Part shown: in pieces, positions 25,759 to 33,895 of the stretch
How the letters are laid out: every line of letters starts with the position of its first letter
How positions within the stretch are numbered: position 1 is the first letter of the stretch
Assembly (NCBI GenBank): GCA_028284285.1
Contig: JANQSA010000081.1
Span: 62,001 to 126,000, forward strand
Length of the DNA stretch: 64,000 nucleotides
Direction: 5' to 3'
Source of the DNA: Croceivirga sp.
GTDB lineage: Bacteria > Bacteroidota > Bacteroidia > Flavobacteriales > Flavobacteriaceae
The notes under the pieces: generated by a model
Seen by the model: the letters and a program-made list of their open reading frames with translations, nothing else
Database searches by the model: none
What the model was told of the DNA's origin: nothing
Made by a program: the position numbers and the translations under genes

Positions 25759-25958
25759 GTGGTGTTAATATTTGGCGTAAACTGTTTGGATCTTCTCCCT
25801 ATTCTTAAGGATACTGCAGGAAGTTCTTTTATTGGCCTTGGCTGTACAGCTTCCGGAAAGTATCTTTACATTTAGGGGTAAGCCCTGGTAGGGTTAAAAT
25901 TATAAAGAAAAAACGGGGGAACCATAGAAAAACTTAGGCAAATTTTCTGCAAAAAATG

Positions 25959-25980
25959 AAATAGTTGTTTATAACTATTT
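25959..25980. repeat. Inverted repeat beside the attachment site
   Basis: AAATAGTT and AACTATTT flank a 6-base loop, 24 bases inside the att core. Without a GC-rich stem or T-run it is a poor terminator; a binding site for integrase arms or a directionality factor is possible. Confidence 0.4.
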
Positions 25981-26004
25981 GAATATCAGCCAAACGATAT
26001 ACAT

Positions 26005-26047
26005 CTTCTAAGCAGACGGTCGCAGGTTCGAATCCTGCCGCGATCAC
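26005..26047 (+). other. Attachment site: 3' half of tRNA-Arg(TCT)
   Basis: The segment begins at the anticodon loop (CTTCTAA), keeps the 3' strand of the anticodon stem (GCAGA), the complete T-arm (GCAGG TTCGAAT CCTGC) and the 3' acceptor strand (CGCGATC plus A). The bases before it (TACAT) do not pair with GCAGA, and no D-arm or 5' acceptor strand is present, so this is not a tRNA gene but the element-side att copy. The intact tRNA-Arg should lie at the other element end. Confidence 0.85.
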
Positions 26048-26068
26048 GAATAAATCGAACAATTAGAA

Positions 26069-26099
26069 AAAACGCCAGGCTTGCTTGAGCGTTTTTTTG
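26069..26099 (+). terminator. Terminator following the att/tRNA tail
   Basis: AACGC CAGGC and GCTTG A GCGTT form a stem followed by seven T; the natural tRNA terminator carried along with the tRNA 3' end. Confidence 0.8.
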
Positions 26100-26154
26100 T
26101 TTGAGAGATTTTCAAAGCGGAACGCTTTGAGGATGTTCAAGCCCTGGCGAAGAA

Positions 26155-26206
26155 AATCCTGCCGCGATCAAGACACTCAGGAAACCATGCATTTTGCATA
26201 GTTTTG
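26155..26206 (+). repeat. Second tRNA-Arg tail copy with terminator
   Basis: AATCCTGCCGCGATCA (26155-26170) repeats the last bases of the tRNA. After 11 bases a hairpin AAACCATGCA/TGCATAGTTT (26182-26204) follows. This repeats the tail-plus-terminator arrangement of the att site in degraded form. Confidence 0.8.
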
Positions 26207-26323
26207 TATTTTCAGGAGTATCGAAAGCATATCGCTGTTATAAGCGATTGAAAATACAAAACAGAAAGGCGAAGCCTTTTGGTTTCTATTTGCTACATTG
26301 AGCGGATAAGGAAGGACGCAGTC

Positions 26324-26377
26324 AATCCTGCCGCGATCACTTAAAGCGCAAATCCTGTATAAAAATGCAGGTTTTGT
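26324..26377 (+). repeat. Third tRNA-Arg tail copy with terminator
   Basis: AATCCTGCCGCGATCAC (26324-26340) followed by the hairpin AATCCTGTAT/ATGCAGGTT (26351-26373) and a T-rich run. All three units share the order tRNA tail, hairpin, then a diverged stretch with AGCG/CGCT-like inverted elements. Confidence 0.8.
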
Positions 26378-26929
26378 TTTTTCAGGGAGCGTCAAAAACA
26401 TTCCGCTTTTGTCAGCGAAGCGAAAAAACTCAAAACCGCAGCCCAGAGCGTTGTCGTTTTTTATTTGCACTTATATTTTGGTGCAGTATGATTCATTTTA
26501 TAACTAAATGATTTTTGTTGATTTGTTCAGATTCCTTCTTATGCGACTTAACCACATTAAACTTCCATAAGTACTACTAGGAGCAACTTCTATTGAGTAG
26601 TTAAAGAAAAAGAAGTAATCACATTTTTAATTATTAAATGTTTTTTAGATAACAAAAAACTAACATTACTTCTTTTAACAGTGCACATCTCTCCTTTTTT
26701 ATAAAAATTAACATACGCTTGTACCTAATGATTTCATTGTTGCTGACATGGGAAAGAGAATTTTGGTTCTCTTAGTCCTACCCATCCATGATATTTATCA
26801 TCAGTATTGGTAGAGCTACTTGTAATATTTGTAGGGTAAATTTTACATTTCCAGAGTTCGAACTGTACATATGTTTAGAATAAAATCTAACAAATTATTC
26901 TTTAATCTTTAAATCAGTTAAGACTTATT
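26378..26929. other. Non-coding stretch without recognised gene
   Basis: About 550 AT-rich bases after the tRNA tail array and before the protease gene. No convincing ORF on either strand; the minus-strand ORF covering 26177-26470 runs through the tRNA tails and is not credible. The last ~50 bases are an A/T-rich leader of the protease gene. Confidence 0.6.
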
Positions 26930-28225
26930 ATGAAAAAGTTTTTTATACCCTGTGTTTTAGCTATGTTCCTATTCTCCTGTGAAAAGGAACAAATCGAAAA
27001 TGAAAATTACACTGCTATTCCAACCGAATTTCAGGACGAGGAGATTTCAACAGACCCCTACTTTATCAGTCAATCTATGGCTGAACAAATCGCTTCGGAA
27101 ATTCCGTATAGTTTTTCTGAAGAAAACTCCATGAACTCAAAAGGTTTGACATCAAGCAATAAAAAGGTAAAATCTATTTTGGGAGCACCTGATGACATGG
27201 GCAGTATCTCATTCTATATTGTAAACTATCAAGAAGGTGGTTTTTTAATACTTTCCGCAGATAAGAGAACTAATCCCGTTTTGGCATTTTCTGAATCCGA
27301 TACATTTCCCACAGACCCTGATTATCAGTATCCTACAGGACTTGTTGAATGGTCGATTGGAGCAAAGGATTACATAAAAGGGATACGCGAATCGAATCAA
27401 GAAATGGGTGAAAAACAACAATTGTTGTGGGAACCAAACAATATTGGCATTGCGATAAATCTGAATAAAGTGGTTGGGAAGGGATCTGTTTCAGCCTCCA
27501 AACCGTCATATTGTGATGATCTTCATCCAGATGACCTACCCTATTTTCCAGAGTGCGAGGACTGTCAGGACAGTTTCTATACCAAGGGACCTTTATTGGA
27601 AACCACCTGGGGACAAGGTGTGGGTTATAATGACCAGGCCCCCTATATGGGATGCAGTGGATATACCAACGGACGTGCTCCAACTGGCTGTGTGGCAACA
27701 GCTATAGCGCAAATCATGAACTATCATGAAAAGGCGGGCTCATTCACTTCGACATTTGATTGGGCCGCAATGCCCAATCATACAGGTTCATCCGCCACTT
27801 CTTTTCTAATGGCTGCGATTGGAAGTAATATCCAAATGGATTACAGTTGTGGCGGTTCATCAGCAAGCATGTCCTATGCAACCGGTACCCTAAAAAACCT
27901 TTATGGTTACAACCACGCCTCATTGGTCGGATATGGCAGCGATAAGGTCAAACAGGAGTTAAATCTAAATCGACCCGTAATATTAAGCGGTGGTCGGAAT
28001 GATAAATGGTGGATATTCAACAATTATTCCGACGGACATGCTTGGGTATGTGATGGCTATAGAACTTCTAATATTTGTATGGAAAGTGGAGGCATTTTTA
28101 CGTACCTGTTTTTTTATATGAATTGGGGCTGGGGTGGATCGTATAACGGTTGGTTTGGAAGCGATTGGAGCCCGGGTACAAATTCTTACAATTATCAGAA
28201 AAAGATGATTTATAAGCTGTATTGA
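26930..28225 (+). CDS. C10 family (streptopain-like) cysteine protease lipoprotein
   Basis: 431 residues. The N-terminus is a lipoprotein signal with Cys at FLFSCEKE. Residues ~45-150 resemble the Spi/prodomain of C10 proteases (ISQSMAEQIASEI, SFYIVNYQEGGFLILSADKR). The mature part has GPLLETTWGQGVGYNDQAPY, catalytic Cys254 in PTGCVATAIAQIMNYH and catalytic His370 in DGHAWVCDGY, followed by the WGWGGSYNGWF block. A secreted, surface-anchored protease of the SpeB type that is made as a zymogen. A small lipoprotein gene follows 24 bases later. Confidence 0.92.
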   Translation: MKKFFIPCVLAMFLFSCEKEQIENENYTAIPTEFQDEEISTDPYFISQSMAEQIASEIPYSFSEENSMNSKGLTSSNKKVKSILGAPDDMGSISFYIVNYQEGGFLILSADKRTNPVLAFSESDTFPTDPDYQYPTGLVEWSIGAKDYIKGIRESNQEMGEKQQLLWEPNNIGIAINLNKVVGKGSVSASKPSYCDDLHPDDLPYFPECEDCQDSFYTKGPLLETTWGQGVGYNDQAPYMGCSGYTNGRAPTGCVATAIAQIMNYHEKAGSFTSTFDWAAMPNHTGSSATSFLMAAIGSNIQMDYSCGGSSASMSYATGTLKNLYGYNHASLVGYGSDKVKQELNLNRPVILSGGRNDKWWIFNNYSDGHAWVCDGYRTSNICMESGGIFTYLFFYMNWGWGGSYNGWFGSDWSPGTNSYNYQKKMIYKLY

Positions 28226-28249
28226 GTCTGATTAGAGTTTCCAATAAAA

Positions 28250-28750
28250 ATGAAGATGTTTTTTTTACTGAGTACGGTTATTTGGATAATAAGTTGTAGT
28301 GTGGGCGAATCCCCTCAGAATATCAATATCGATAATAATTTAACCTTTTATCTTGTTGATGAAAACGGTAACGATCTGCTGAATCCAGAGAATCCGAATT
28401 CGGTTGAGTTGGACTTAATTCGTGTGTTTTACATGATAGATGGTGAAAAAATAGAAGTAAATGATTCTAATTTGGAATTCCCTCGTGCGTTTCGTGTAAT
28501 ACCTCCAGAGGGGAATTATGATAAATTTCTGTTAGTTCTATACCTGAATATCGAGGATAAATCCAGTTCAACCACAACGTTGTTTCAATGGACCAGGGAA
28601 GACATAGATTATTTTCAAGCAGAATTCGATAGGGGTAAAAATGAAAGACATGTAATATGTACCAAGGTGATGTGGAACGGTCAGGTAGTCTTTAACGTAT
28701 CAAATCCTGAATATCCTGAAAAAGGACGTTTTTTTATTATGAAGAAATAG
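28250..28750 (+). CDS. Small lipoprotein of unknown function
   Basis: 166 residues with a lipoprotein signal (IWIISCSVG). The mature part is beta-rich (LTFYLVDENGNDLLNPEN), a pattern seen in DUF-type immunoglobulin-like lipoproteins of Bacteroidota. It follows the C10 protease by 24 bases and may be a partner or inhibitor, which C10 protease operons often carry; no inhibitor motif is visible. Confidence 0.7.
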   Translation: MKMFFLLSTVIWIISCSVGESPQNINIDNNLTFYLVDENGNDLLNPENPNSVELDLIRVFYMIDGEKIEVNDSNLEFPRAFRVIPPEGNYDKFLLVLYLNIEDKSSSTTTLFQWTREDIDYFQAEFDRGKNERHVICTKVMWNGQVVFNVSNPEYPEKGRFFIMKK

Positions 28751-28820
28751 ATTTATCCGGATATGGCTTTTACTAAACAAAATGTCAATTAGTTAATAAA
28801 TCAGTTTCATTCTTAAGGCC

Positions 28821-28866
28821 CAAACAAGCCCAAGCCAGTTCTAAAAAGCAACTGTTTGGGCTTGTT
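28821..28866. terminator. Strong bidirectional terminator
   Basis: AAACAAGCCCAA and TTGGGCTTGTTT form a perfect 12-bp stem with a 22-base loop, T-rich outward on both strands. It separates the plus-strand protease/lipoprotein pair from the convergent PhoX gene. Confidence 0.85.
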
Positions 28867-28953
28867 TCAAAAAGAATAATTGCCAGTCTCTAATCTACTT
28901 TTGAGGTTAACAGGTACAACATATCCAAAAGAGAAACTCATTGAAACGGATAT

Positions 28954-30366
28954 CTAAACTGTAGCCATCTTCTCCCAAGGCCCTGTAATGGCCAAAGTTT
29001 CCCCGTTTTCTTGTACGTTAACAAACAAGGTGTTTCCAGATGGGGAAAAGACCGCACCTGTGAGCTCTGATTTTGAACTTCTATTACAAGCCAAAGTATA
29101 TATATTTCCTTTCGGATCAATTCCCCGAATGTGGTTGAGTTCCCCATTATCCTCGCATAGTATGATATCTCCCCAAGGGGCAATAGTTAGGTTGTCGCAC
29201 ATGTCCAGTATTGTTCTGTCTTCGGACTCGGCGTAAAGCTCAAGTGTTGCAGGGGTTTCGCTCTCATCCGCTGATCCTTCTCCGGACGATAGCCTGTACT
29301 TAAAGACTTGTCCAAAGTTTTTTGGGCCACCATTGGTGCACGCAAAAAAGAGTTCCCCTTCTCCCATCCAGATGCCCTCTCCTCTTGCAAAGCGCGCGGC
29401 TCCCATTTCAAAGCCCCTATATCTTAGATCATCTTCGGGGGATTCCACATTATCCAAATCCAACCAAAAAACTTCCATAGGCTTGTTCCTGGGCACCAAG
29501 GGTGTTTCCCAGTTTCTGGTATCCAGATTAGTTTTATCCCGAATGGCCAACGCCTGTAGCCGGCCTCCGGCCAACAGCTTTTCCTTCTCTAAGGGAACAT
29601 ACCTGTATAGAAGGCCGTCCGGCCTGTCCTCCGTAAGGTATACACATCCAGAATTAGGGTCAATAGCCACCGCTTCGTGGTTGAAACGTCCCATGGCCTT
29701 TATGGGAACCGGATCGACTATTCCCTTACTATTCGCCGGTACTTCAAATACATAACCATGATCTTTAAGGATGTCTTCCCCGTTAGACCGGGTGACATCT
29801 TCTTCACAGGAAATCCAGGTACCCCACGGCGTAACCCCTCCCGCACAATTACGGTAAGTTCCAGCCAGACTCATAAATTGCTCCACGAGTGTTTCAGTGT
29901 CCTCATCATAAATTAAGGTGGTTGTACCGCCCAGTCCTGGTTTTAGCCCCCTTCCGGAATCATATAATTTCCCATGATCTAAATTAGATAAGAGTTCATT
30001 GGACATTCCAAAAGGGCTATTTTCCAATGGGCTAGGACTGTTTTCATGGTTTCGGACGATAACGGTCCTTCCCAATTCGTCCAAAAATGTACCCATGCCA
30101 TCAGGCCTTCCCGGAACGACAAGACCATCAGTCATGGTCTCTCCGCTTTTTGAAATAATCCTATAGGAAAATCCTTCCGGAAGATCAAGATAACCCTTGG
30201 GGTCAGGTTGTAACCTATTGGCCATTCCTTTACCTTCTTTTGAAAAGCCCCTTTGCTTTGTTCGTTGAGAACAGCTCTGTAACGCAACCAAAGCTATTGA
30301 AGTTAAGGCGGATTGCTTAACGAAATGTCTTCGGGTGTAAGTTTTTAATGGTTCATTCATTTTCAT
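28954..30366 (-). CDS. PhoX-like (DUF839) exported protein
   Basis: 470 residues. N-terminus has a Tat-type signal (TRRHFVKQSALTSIALVAL) ending in a Cys (LQSCSQ), so it may be Tat-exported and lipid-anchored. The sequence follows the PhoX/DUF839 pattern: GLVVPGRPDGMGTFLDELGR, VRNHENS, AGGVTPWGTWISCEED with GYVFEVPA, GRFNHEAVAIDP, YLTEDRPDGLLYRYVP. PhoX enzymes are calcium/iron alkaline phosphatases of the periplasm. The residues that bind the cofactor cannot be checked here, so phosphatase activity is likely but not certain. Confidence 0.85.
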   Translation of the reverse strand: MKMNEPLKTYTRRHFVKQSALTSIALVALQSCSQRTKQRGFSKEGKGMANRLQPDPKGYLDLPEGFSYRIISKSGETMTDGLVVPGRPDGMGTFLDELGRTVIVRNHENSPSPLENSPFGMSNELLSNLDHGKLYDSGRGLKPGLGGTTTLIYDEDTETLVEQFMSLAGTYRNCAGGVTPWGTWISCEEDVTRSNGEDILKDHGYVFEVPANSKGIVDPVPIKAMGRFNHEAVAIDPNSGCVYLTEDRPDGLLYRYVPLEKEKLLAGGRLQALAIRDKTNLDTRNWETPLVPRNKPMEVFWLDLDNVESPEDDLRYRGFEMGAARFARGEGIWMGEGELFFACTNGGPKNFGQVFKYRLSSGEGSADESETPATLELYAESEDRTILDMCDNLTIAPWGDIILCEDNGELNHIRGIDPKGNIYTLACNRSSKSELTGAVFSPSGNTLFVNVQENGETLAITGPWEKMATV

Positions 30367-30827
30367 AATCTGATGTATGGAAAATTAAGCAATAGTCGCC
30401 TTTTTGACCCTCATTTATTATTAATTTTATTTAAATACTTACAAAGCCTGCCCAGGAATATAGTTTACTACTCCGGACCCATATTGTTTTTTTAAAACGC
30501 GAGAAAAAACAATAGACAAAATCGAAACCAAGGTTCCTCCTATAAGGCAAACATCTCTTAAGAAACGTCAACTATTGCATATCCTTTGAAAAGATTTTTA
30601 TAGTTGCTGTAGAATACATTGTTCCTTTATTCATTCGGATCAATCCTTAGGTAAATGAAGTAGTTTAAACTCTTGTTATTTGGATCCATGTATTTGTATC
30701 CCCTCCCAAAGCTTTTCTGATCATCCCTATTTAAACAACTAAGACTGGAGGTACAACATGGAACAACAAAAAGGGATGAATACTGATTGATATCCATCCC
30801 TTGAAAATCCTGTAAATCAGGTGGGTT
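30367..30827. other. Non-coding stretch between PhoX and peptide locus 1
   Basis: AT-rich. Directly after the last peptide gene, reading leftwards on the minus strand, a short match to the receptor segment encoding DLQDFQG occurs (about 30800-30820), the same junction seen in peptide locus 2. A 56-codon minus-strand ORF (30627-30797) lies beyond it but lacks support. Confidence 0.5.
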
Positions 30828-30941
30828 CTAAAGGTACTGTACTGATGCTGTCCAGCGAATCCGCTTGCTGTTCATTGCGTTAATGAGCATGGCGGCCCTT
30901 TTCGATTCCATTGTTGATTGATTGATGATGATTGGTTTCAT
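30828..30941 (-). CDS. 37-aa basic peptide, family S2 (locus 1)
   Basis: Encodes 37 residues beginning MKPIIINQST, with ESKR at 12-15 and NSKRIRW at 24-30. The duplicate at 33995-34108 differs at few residues and shares start, stop and length. The spacing between ESK and SKR..W is identical to that in family S1, so both families share ancestry. An A-rich leader (AATCAATCAAAAA) precedes the ATG; the upstream S1 gene ends 23 bases earlier. No signal peptide. Function unknown. Confidence 0.7.
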   Translation of the reverse strand: MKPIIINQSTMESKRAAMLINAMNSKRIRWTASVQYL

Positions 30942-30964
30942 TTTTTGATTGATTGTGCTGGTAT

Positions 30965-31078
30965 CTAGCGGTTAAAATTCCTGTACTGTGCCCACAGCGA
31001 TCTTTTACTCCCGCAAAGGACCGAGAAGTATTTACCTGTTCTTGATTCCGTGGCTGTTCTATTACTAGTTGCTTTCAT
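30965..31078 (-). CDS. 37-aa basic peptide, family S1 (locus 1, second copy)
   Basis: 37 residues beginning MKATSNRTATES and ending GSKRSLWAQYRNFNR. The C-terminal 15 residues are identical in all three S1 genes although codons differ (for example AGT/AGC, TCG/TCA/TCC, CTG/CTA, CGC/CGT and both TAG and TAA stops), a strong sign of selection on protein. A-rich leader before the ATG. Strongly basic, no signal or membrane segment. Confidence 0.75.
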   Translation of the reverse strand: MKATSNRTATESRTGKYFSVLCGSKRSLWAQYRNFNR

Positions 31079-31138
31079 GATTGTATTTTTATTTTTTTGA
31101 TTGATACTGTGCAAATGTGCTTTGTTTGTCTTTTGTAG

Positions 31139-31154
31139 GGAAAGAATTCTTTCC
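31139..31154. repeat. 16-base perfect palindrome between peptide genes
   Basis: GGAAAGAATTCTTTCC lies in the 128-base gap between the two S1 genes of locus 1. It may be an operator or a small attenuator; nothing equivalent appears in locus 2, which has only one S1 gene. Confidence 0.4.
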
Positions 31155-31206
31155 GAGTTGTTATAAATGCCTCCCCAAATGCTTTTCTTTCTTTACAGAC
31201 CAAATT

Positions 31207-31320
31207 TTAACGATTAAAATTCCTGTACTGTGCCCATAGTGATCTTTTGCTACCACTAAGTGTTGAGAAATACTGTCCTGCTTTTGATTCAGTTGCTGTT
31301 CTGTTGGTTGATGCTTTCAT
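31207..31320 (-). CDS. 37-aa basic peptide, family S1 (locus 1, first copy)
   Basis: 37 residues: MKASTNRTATESKAGQYFST then LSGSKRSLWAQYRNFNR. First gene after the conserved control region at 31321-31545. Nearly identical in protein to the locus-2 copy (34130-34243), with several silent codon changes. The family combines a variable N-terminus, the ATES.. segment and an invariant basic/aromatic C-terminus. No export signal; could be an intracellular regulator, an RNA- or DNA-binding peptide, or a precursor peptide. Confidence 0.75.
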   Translation of the reverse strand: MKASTNRTATESKAGQYFSTLSGSKRSLWAQYRNFNR

Positions 31321-31380
31321 TATACTAATTTTTGATGTTGTTTTAATTTGATTACACCAGATAGACGCCACAAAAATCAT

Positions 31381-31424
31381 TTTGTTACAGTACTATGTAT
31401 AAAAAGGTACTATTTTATGGAAAT
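31381..31424. promoter_or_regulatory. Conserved control block of peptide locus 1
   Basis: This 44-base block is repeated almost exactly at 34304-34347 while flanking intergenic bases diverge. It contains two direct repeats GTACTAT spaced 17 bases start to start. It lies about 60 bases upstream of the first peptide gene (minus strand) and about 370 bases before the divergent LytTR gene. Direct repeats next to a LytTR regulator suggest a LytTR-type binding site, which is inference. Confidence 0.55.
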
Positions 31425-31580
31425 TTTAAGAATCAGGAATAGCCACAACAAAAGAATTATATTATAAAATACTGATATATAGCTAATTACAATTAAATAG
31501 AATACATTTAAAATTTTACAGTCCCTGGAGGGGTTTAGATCATTTTTACTCTTGTTTTTGGAAAACAGTACTTCTTTGTA

Positions 31581-31600
31581 CCAGGAAACCTGGCTTTTTC
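31581..31600 (+). terminator. Short hairpin with T-run upstream of LytTR gene
   Basis: CCAGG AAA CCTGG followed by CTTTTTC. A short stem, possibly ending a leader transcript that runs towards the LytTR gene. Confidence 0.35.
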
Positions 31601-31790
31601 TTTGGAACCCTACAGGTAAGCTATGGACTTGCAGTAGCTCAGGGAATTTTACCTTACGTTATTACCGATCCATTTTTTACTTTTAAATCTCAATCGCCCC
31701 GATGATTTTGTTTACCGTGTTGAACGGCATCCAAATCTGTTATATCTTTCATTTAAGAAAACGAAATTTGCCTTGCATTACTTTTTTTTA

Positions 31791-32654
31791 ATGCTTAACA
31801 AAGCGTATCCGGCACCTACCCCTACCCTAAGAAACATCCTGGTAGCCCTGGCCTTTGGACTTTTCATCTCATTTTTCCTTATTTTTTTCGAACCTTTTGA
31901 TATTGACTTGAGATCAGGCCGAACCAGGACAAGCTCGTTGTTCATTTATGGTTTCATCACCACCCTGGTCCTTTTCTTATTCCTCTATGTATTGCCGCTG
32001 CTAATACCCCGGTGGTTTACGGATAGTCAATGGAAAGTAAAACATCAAATGGTCTTCTGTTTCATTATTCTTTTTGTAATAGCCACACTAAACGGGCTTT
32101 TTACCAATTTCATTAATGAATTGAGCTTTAGTTGGAAAAACTACTGGTGGATAATCAATCGGACTTTTATCCTGGGATGTATCCCATTTGCTTTTCTGAT
32201 ACTCTGGGATTCAGACAAAAAAAATCGTTCATACACCAGGGAGGCCGGAAGAATCATTGCCTTGAAAAAGGCAAAGGGCGTTACCCAAAGTAGTTGTTCC
32301 TATACCATCAAAACCGATTTAAAGAATGAAAGCTTTACGCTAAACGAAAGTCAATTTAGCTATGCGGCTGCACACGGGAACTACATCGATGTTTTCTCTG
32401 AGGAAATCGGTGAACTTGGGTTCAAGACCTACAGGATGAACCTGGCCTCTCTGGAAAAGCAACTTTTTTCTCCTTCGCTGAAACGATGCCACAGATCCTA
32501 TCTGGTCAACTTAACCAAAATTGTAAACATGACGGGGAATGCGCAGGGTATTAAACTCACACTTTCCGGTAATCAAAACGCAATTCCGGTCTCCCGAAAA
32601 TACATACCGGAAATTAAGCATTTTTATGCCGGGTCCTCCAGTCCCGACCCATAG
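31791..32654 (+). CDS. Membrane LytTR family transcriptional regulator
   Basis: 287 residues from ATG 31791; the TTG at 31773 is not preferred. Four hydrophobic segments (about 15-36, 49-72, 87-105 and 126-145) precede a C-terminal LytTR DNA-binding domain (about 185-280), with FSYAAAHGNYIDVF, LEKQLFSPSLKRCHRSYLVN and the final PVSRKYIPEIK. No kinase or receiver domain: sensing would occur through the membrane part. LytTR proteins bind pairs of short direct repeats. Divergent from peptide locus 1, whose control block carries such repeats. Confidence 0.88.
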   Translation: MLNKAYPAPTPTLRNILVALAFGLFISFFLIFFEPFDIDLRSGRTRTSSLFIYGFITTLVLFLFLYVLPLLIPRWFTDSQWKVKHQMVFCFIILFVIATLNGLFTNFINELSFSWKNYWWIINRTFILGCIPFAFLILWDSDKKNRSYTREAGRIIALKKAKGVTQSSCSYTIKTDLKNESFTLNESQFSYAAAHGNYIDVFSEEIGELGFKTYRMNLASLEKQLFSPSLKRCHRSYLVNLTKIVNMTGNAQGIKLTLSGNQNAIPVSRKYIPEIKHFYAGSSSPDP

Positions 32655-32767
32655 TGCCATGGGCACTTCATTGGTCATTTCTTTTCATGGCTTTGCCATT
32701 CACATCATTTCTTTGACACCCATACCATATTTGAATATCCGGTATAAGATTGGGCTAAGTTAGCACC

Positions 32768-33385
32768 ATGAAGAAAAAAGTATTCATTGGCTTTTTAATA
32801 GTGGGTGCCCTGACGATGTGGATCATGTCATTCCATTATTTTCAAAATGACGATTCCGGGATACTACGGAACAAAACGGTAGCATCCCAATTGTGGTACA
32901 TGATTGTTTTTCGCACCCACATAGGTTTTGGGCTTTTGGCCATTTTGGTAGGTCCCTTACAGTTTGTGCATCGTTTCAGGGCTCAATATCCCCGTTTGCA
33001 CAGGAGATGTGGATATTGGTATTTTACCTCCGTGGTCCTTAGCGGCCTTTCGGGATTGCTAATTGCCCAGTTTTCCATGGGAGGTTGGGTGTCCCGACTG
33101 GGGTTTACCGTATTATCAATTTTATGGTTGATAATAACTTCAAAATCCATTCTGGCCATTACGGTTTCTGATATCGTTGAACACCAAAAATGGTCCTATT
33201 TGGGATATTCCCTGACGTTTGCTGCAATAACCCAAAGAACCTTATTATTAATTCCTCTCCTGACCAATGTGTCTTTCGTGCATATATATCAGCTCTCGGC
33301 ATGGCTACCATGGATTCTGAATTTACTGATAGCCCATCACCTTTACCAATCAACACGTTCAAAACAGAAATTAAACCCCAGTTAA
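32768..33385 (+). CDS. DUF2306 membrane protein
   Basis: 205 residues with about six hydrophobic segments. Conserved features of DUF2306 are present: FRTHIGFGLLAILVGPLQF, RLHRRCGYWYF and a later DIVEHQKWSYLGYSL, all with membrane-embedded His/Arg. The function of the family is unknown; His residues suggest heme or metal binding or quinone contact. The TlpA-like gene begins 1 base after the stop, so the two are co-expressed. Confidence 0.85.
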   Translation: MKKKVFIGFLIVGALTMWIMSFHYFQNDDSGILRNKTVASQLWYMIVFRTHIGFGLLAILVGPLQFVHRFRAQYPRLHRRCGYWYFTSVVLSGLSGLLIAQFSMGGWVSRLGFTVLSILWLIITSKSILAITVSDIVEHQKWSYLGYSLTFAAITQRTLLLIPLLTNVSFVHIYQLSAWLPWILNLLIAHHLYQSTRSKQKLNPS

Positions 33386-33386
33386 T

Positions 33387-33881
33387 ATGTCGCTTCTTAA
33401 AATAAAATCAATTCACATCCTTACGCTGATAACACTATCCTCCTGCTTATCGGGACAAAATAGCCAAGAAAGTATTGAATATCAAAACCTAAAGCGTATT
33501 GATGGCACCCGCATTTCAGCAGACACCCTGAAAAACAAGATCCTTGTTGTAAACTTTTGGGCAACCTGGTGCAAGCCTTGTCTAAATGAGATTCCCGACT
33601 TGAACCAGCTTGTCCTGGATAACAAGGACAAGGACAATATACTGTTTCTGGCCATAGCGACCAGTGAACGAGACCATCCTGCCAGGTTATCGGACTTTTT
33701 CAAAAAGGTGCCGTTCTTGTTTGAACATCTTGCGCCGGAATCAGGAGTTGTCTTTTACCCGGAGGTTGAGGAATTACGGTACCCAACTACACTTATCTAC
33801 GATGCATCAGGGACGCTTCAGAAAAAATTTGTAGGTACTTTAACGAAAAAAGAGTTGAAGAAGATCAGGAACTGCTTTTGA
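33387..33881 (+). CDS. TlpA-like thiol-disulfide oxidoreductase
   Basis: 164 residues. N-terminal signal with a Cys in SSCLSG, so probably a lipoprotein. Thioredoxin fold with the active site NFWATWCKPCLNEIP (Cys62 and Cys65) and the cis-Pro strand YPTTLIYD. It would reduce or exchange disulfides in the periplasm. Partner gene DUF2306 immediately upstream. The last bases lie 14 bases before the receptor-gene remnant on the other strand. Confidence 0.9.
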   Translation: MSLLKIKSIHILTLITLSSCLSGQNSQESIEYQNLKRIDGTRISADTLKNKILVVNFWATWCKPCLNEIPDLNQLVLDNKDKDNILFLAIATSERDHPARLSDFFKKVPFLFEHLAPESGVVFYPEVEELRYPTTLIYDASGTLQKKFVGTLTKKELKKIRNCF

Positions 33882-33895
33882 CAGTATCGAAGGCC

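Larger units (their letters stand above)
1..26047. mobile_element. Integrated virus-like mobile element, right portion (left end outside window)
   Basis: The right boundary is set by a partial tRNA-Arg 3' half at 26005-26047, the usual footprint of tyrosine-integrase insertion. Inside lie a colinear block of small membrane and fibre-like proteins, two peptidoglycan hydrolases, an ArdC/zincin/RecA polyvalent protein, SRAP, DUF1643, a PolX-like nucleotidyltransferase and a Dam-type methylase, all typical mobile-element cargo. Host-type genes begin only after the boundary. No integrase, terminase, portal or tail gene is seen; the integrase is presumably to the left. Whether this is a prophage, a tailless virus or another island is inferred, but the integrated-element call is well supported. 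Confidence 0.85.

Noticed and set aside
26005-26047. Complete tRNA gene
   Set aside because: Only the anticodon loop to 3' end is present; the preceding bases do not form the 5' anticodon stem, D-arm or acceptor strand.
26177-26470. 97-codon minus-strand ORF
   Set aside because: Covers the degraded tRNA tail copies and their terminators; it cannot be a sensible gene.
29333-29755. Plus-strand ORF opposite the PhoX gene
   Set aside because: Shadow of a well-supported minus-strand coding region with conserved motifs; composition not protein-like.
30627-30797. 56-codon minus-strand ORF after peptide locus 1
   Set aside because: It begins inside the receptor-tail similarity, has no second copy in locus 2 and no convincing leader; probably chance.
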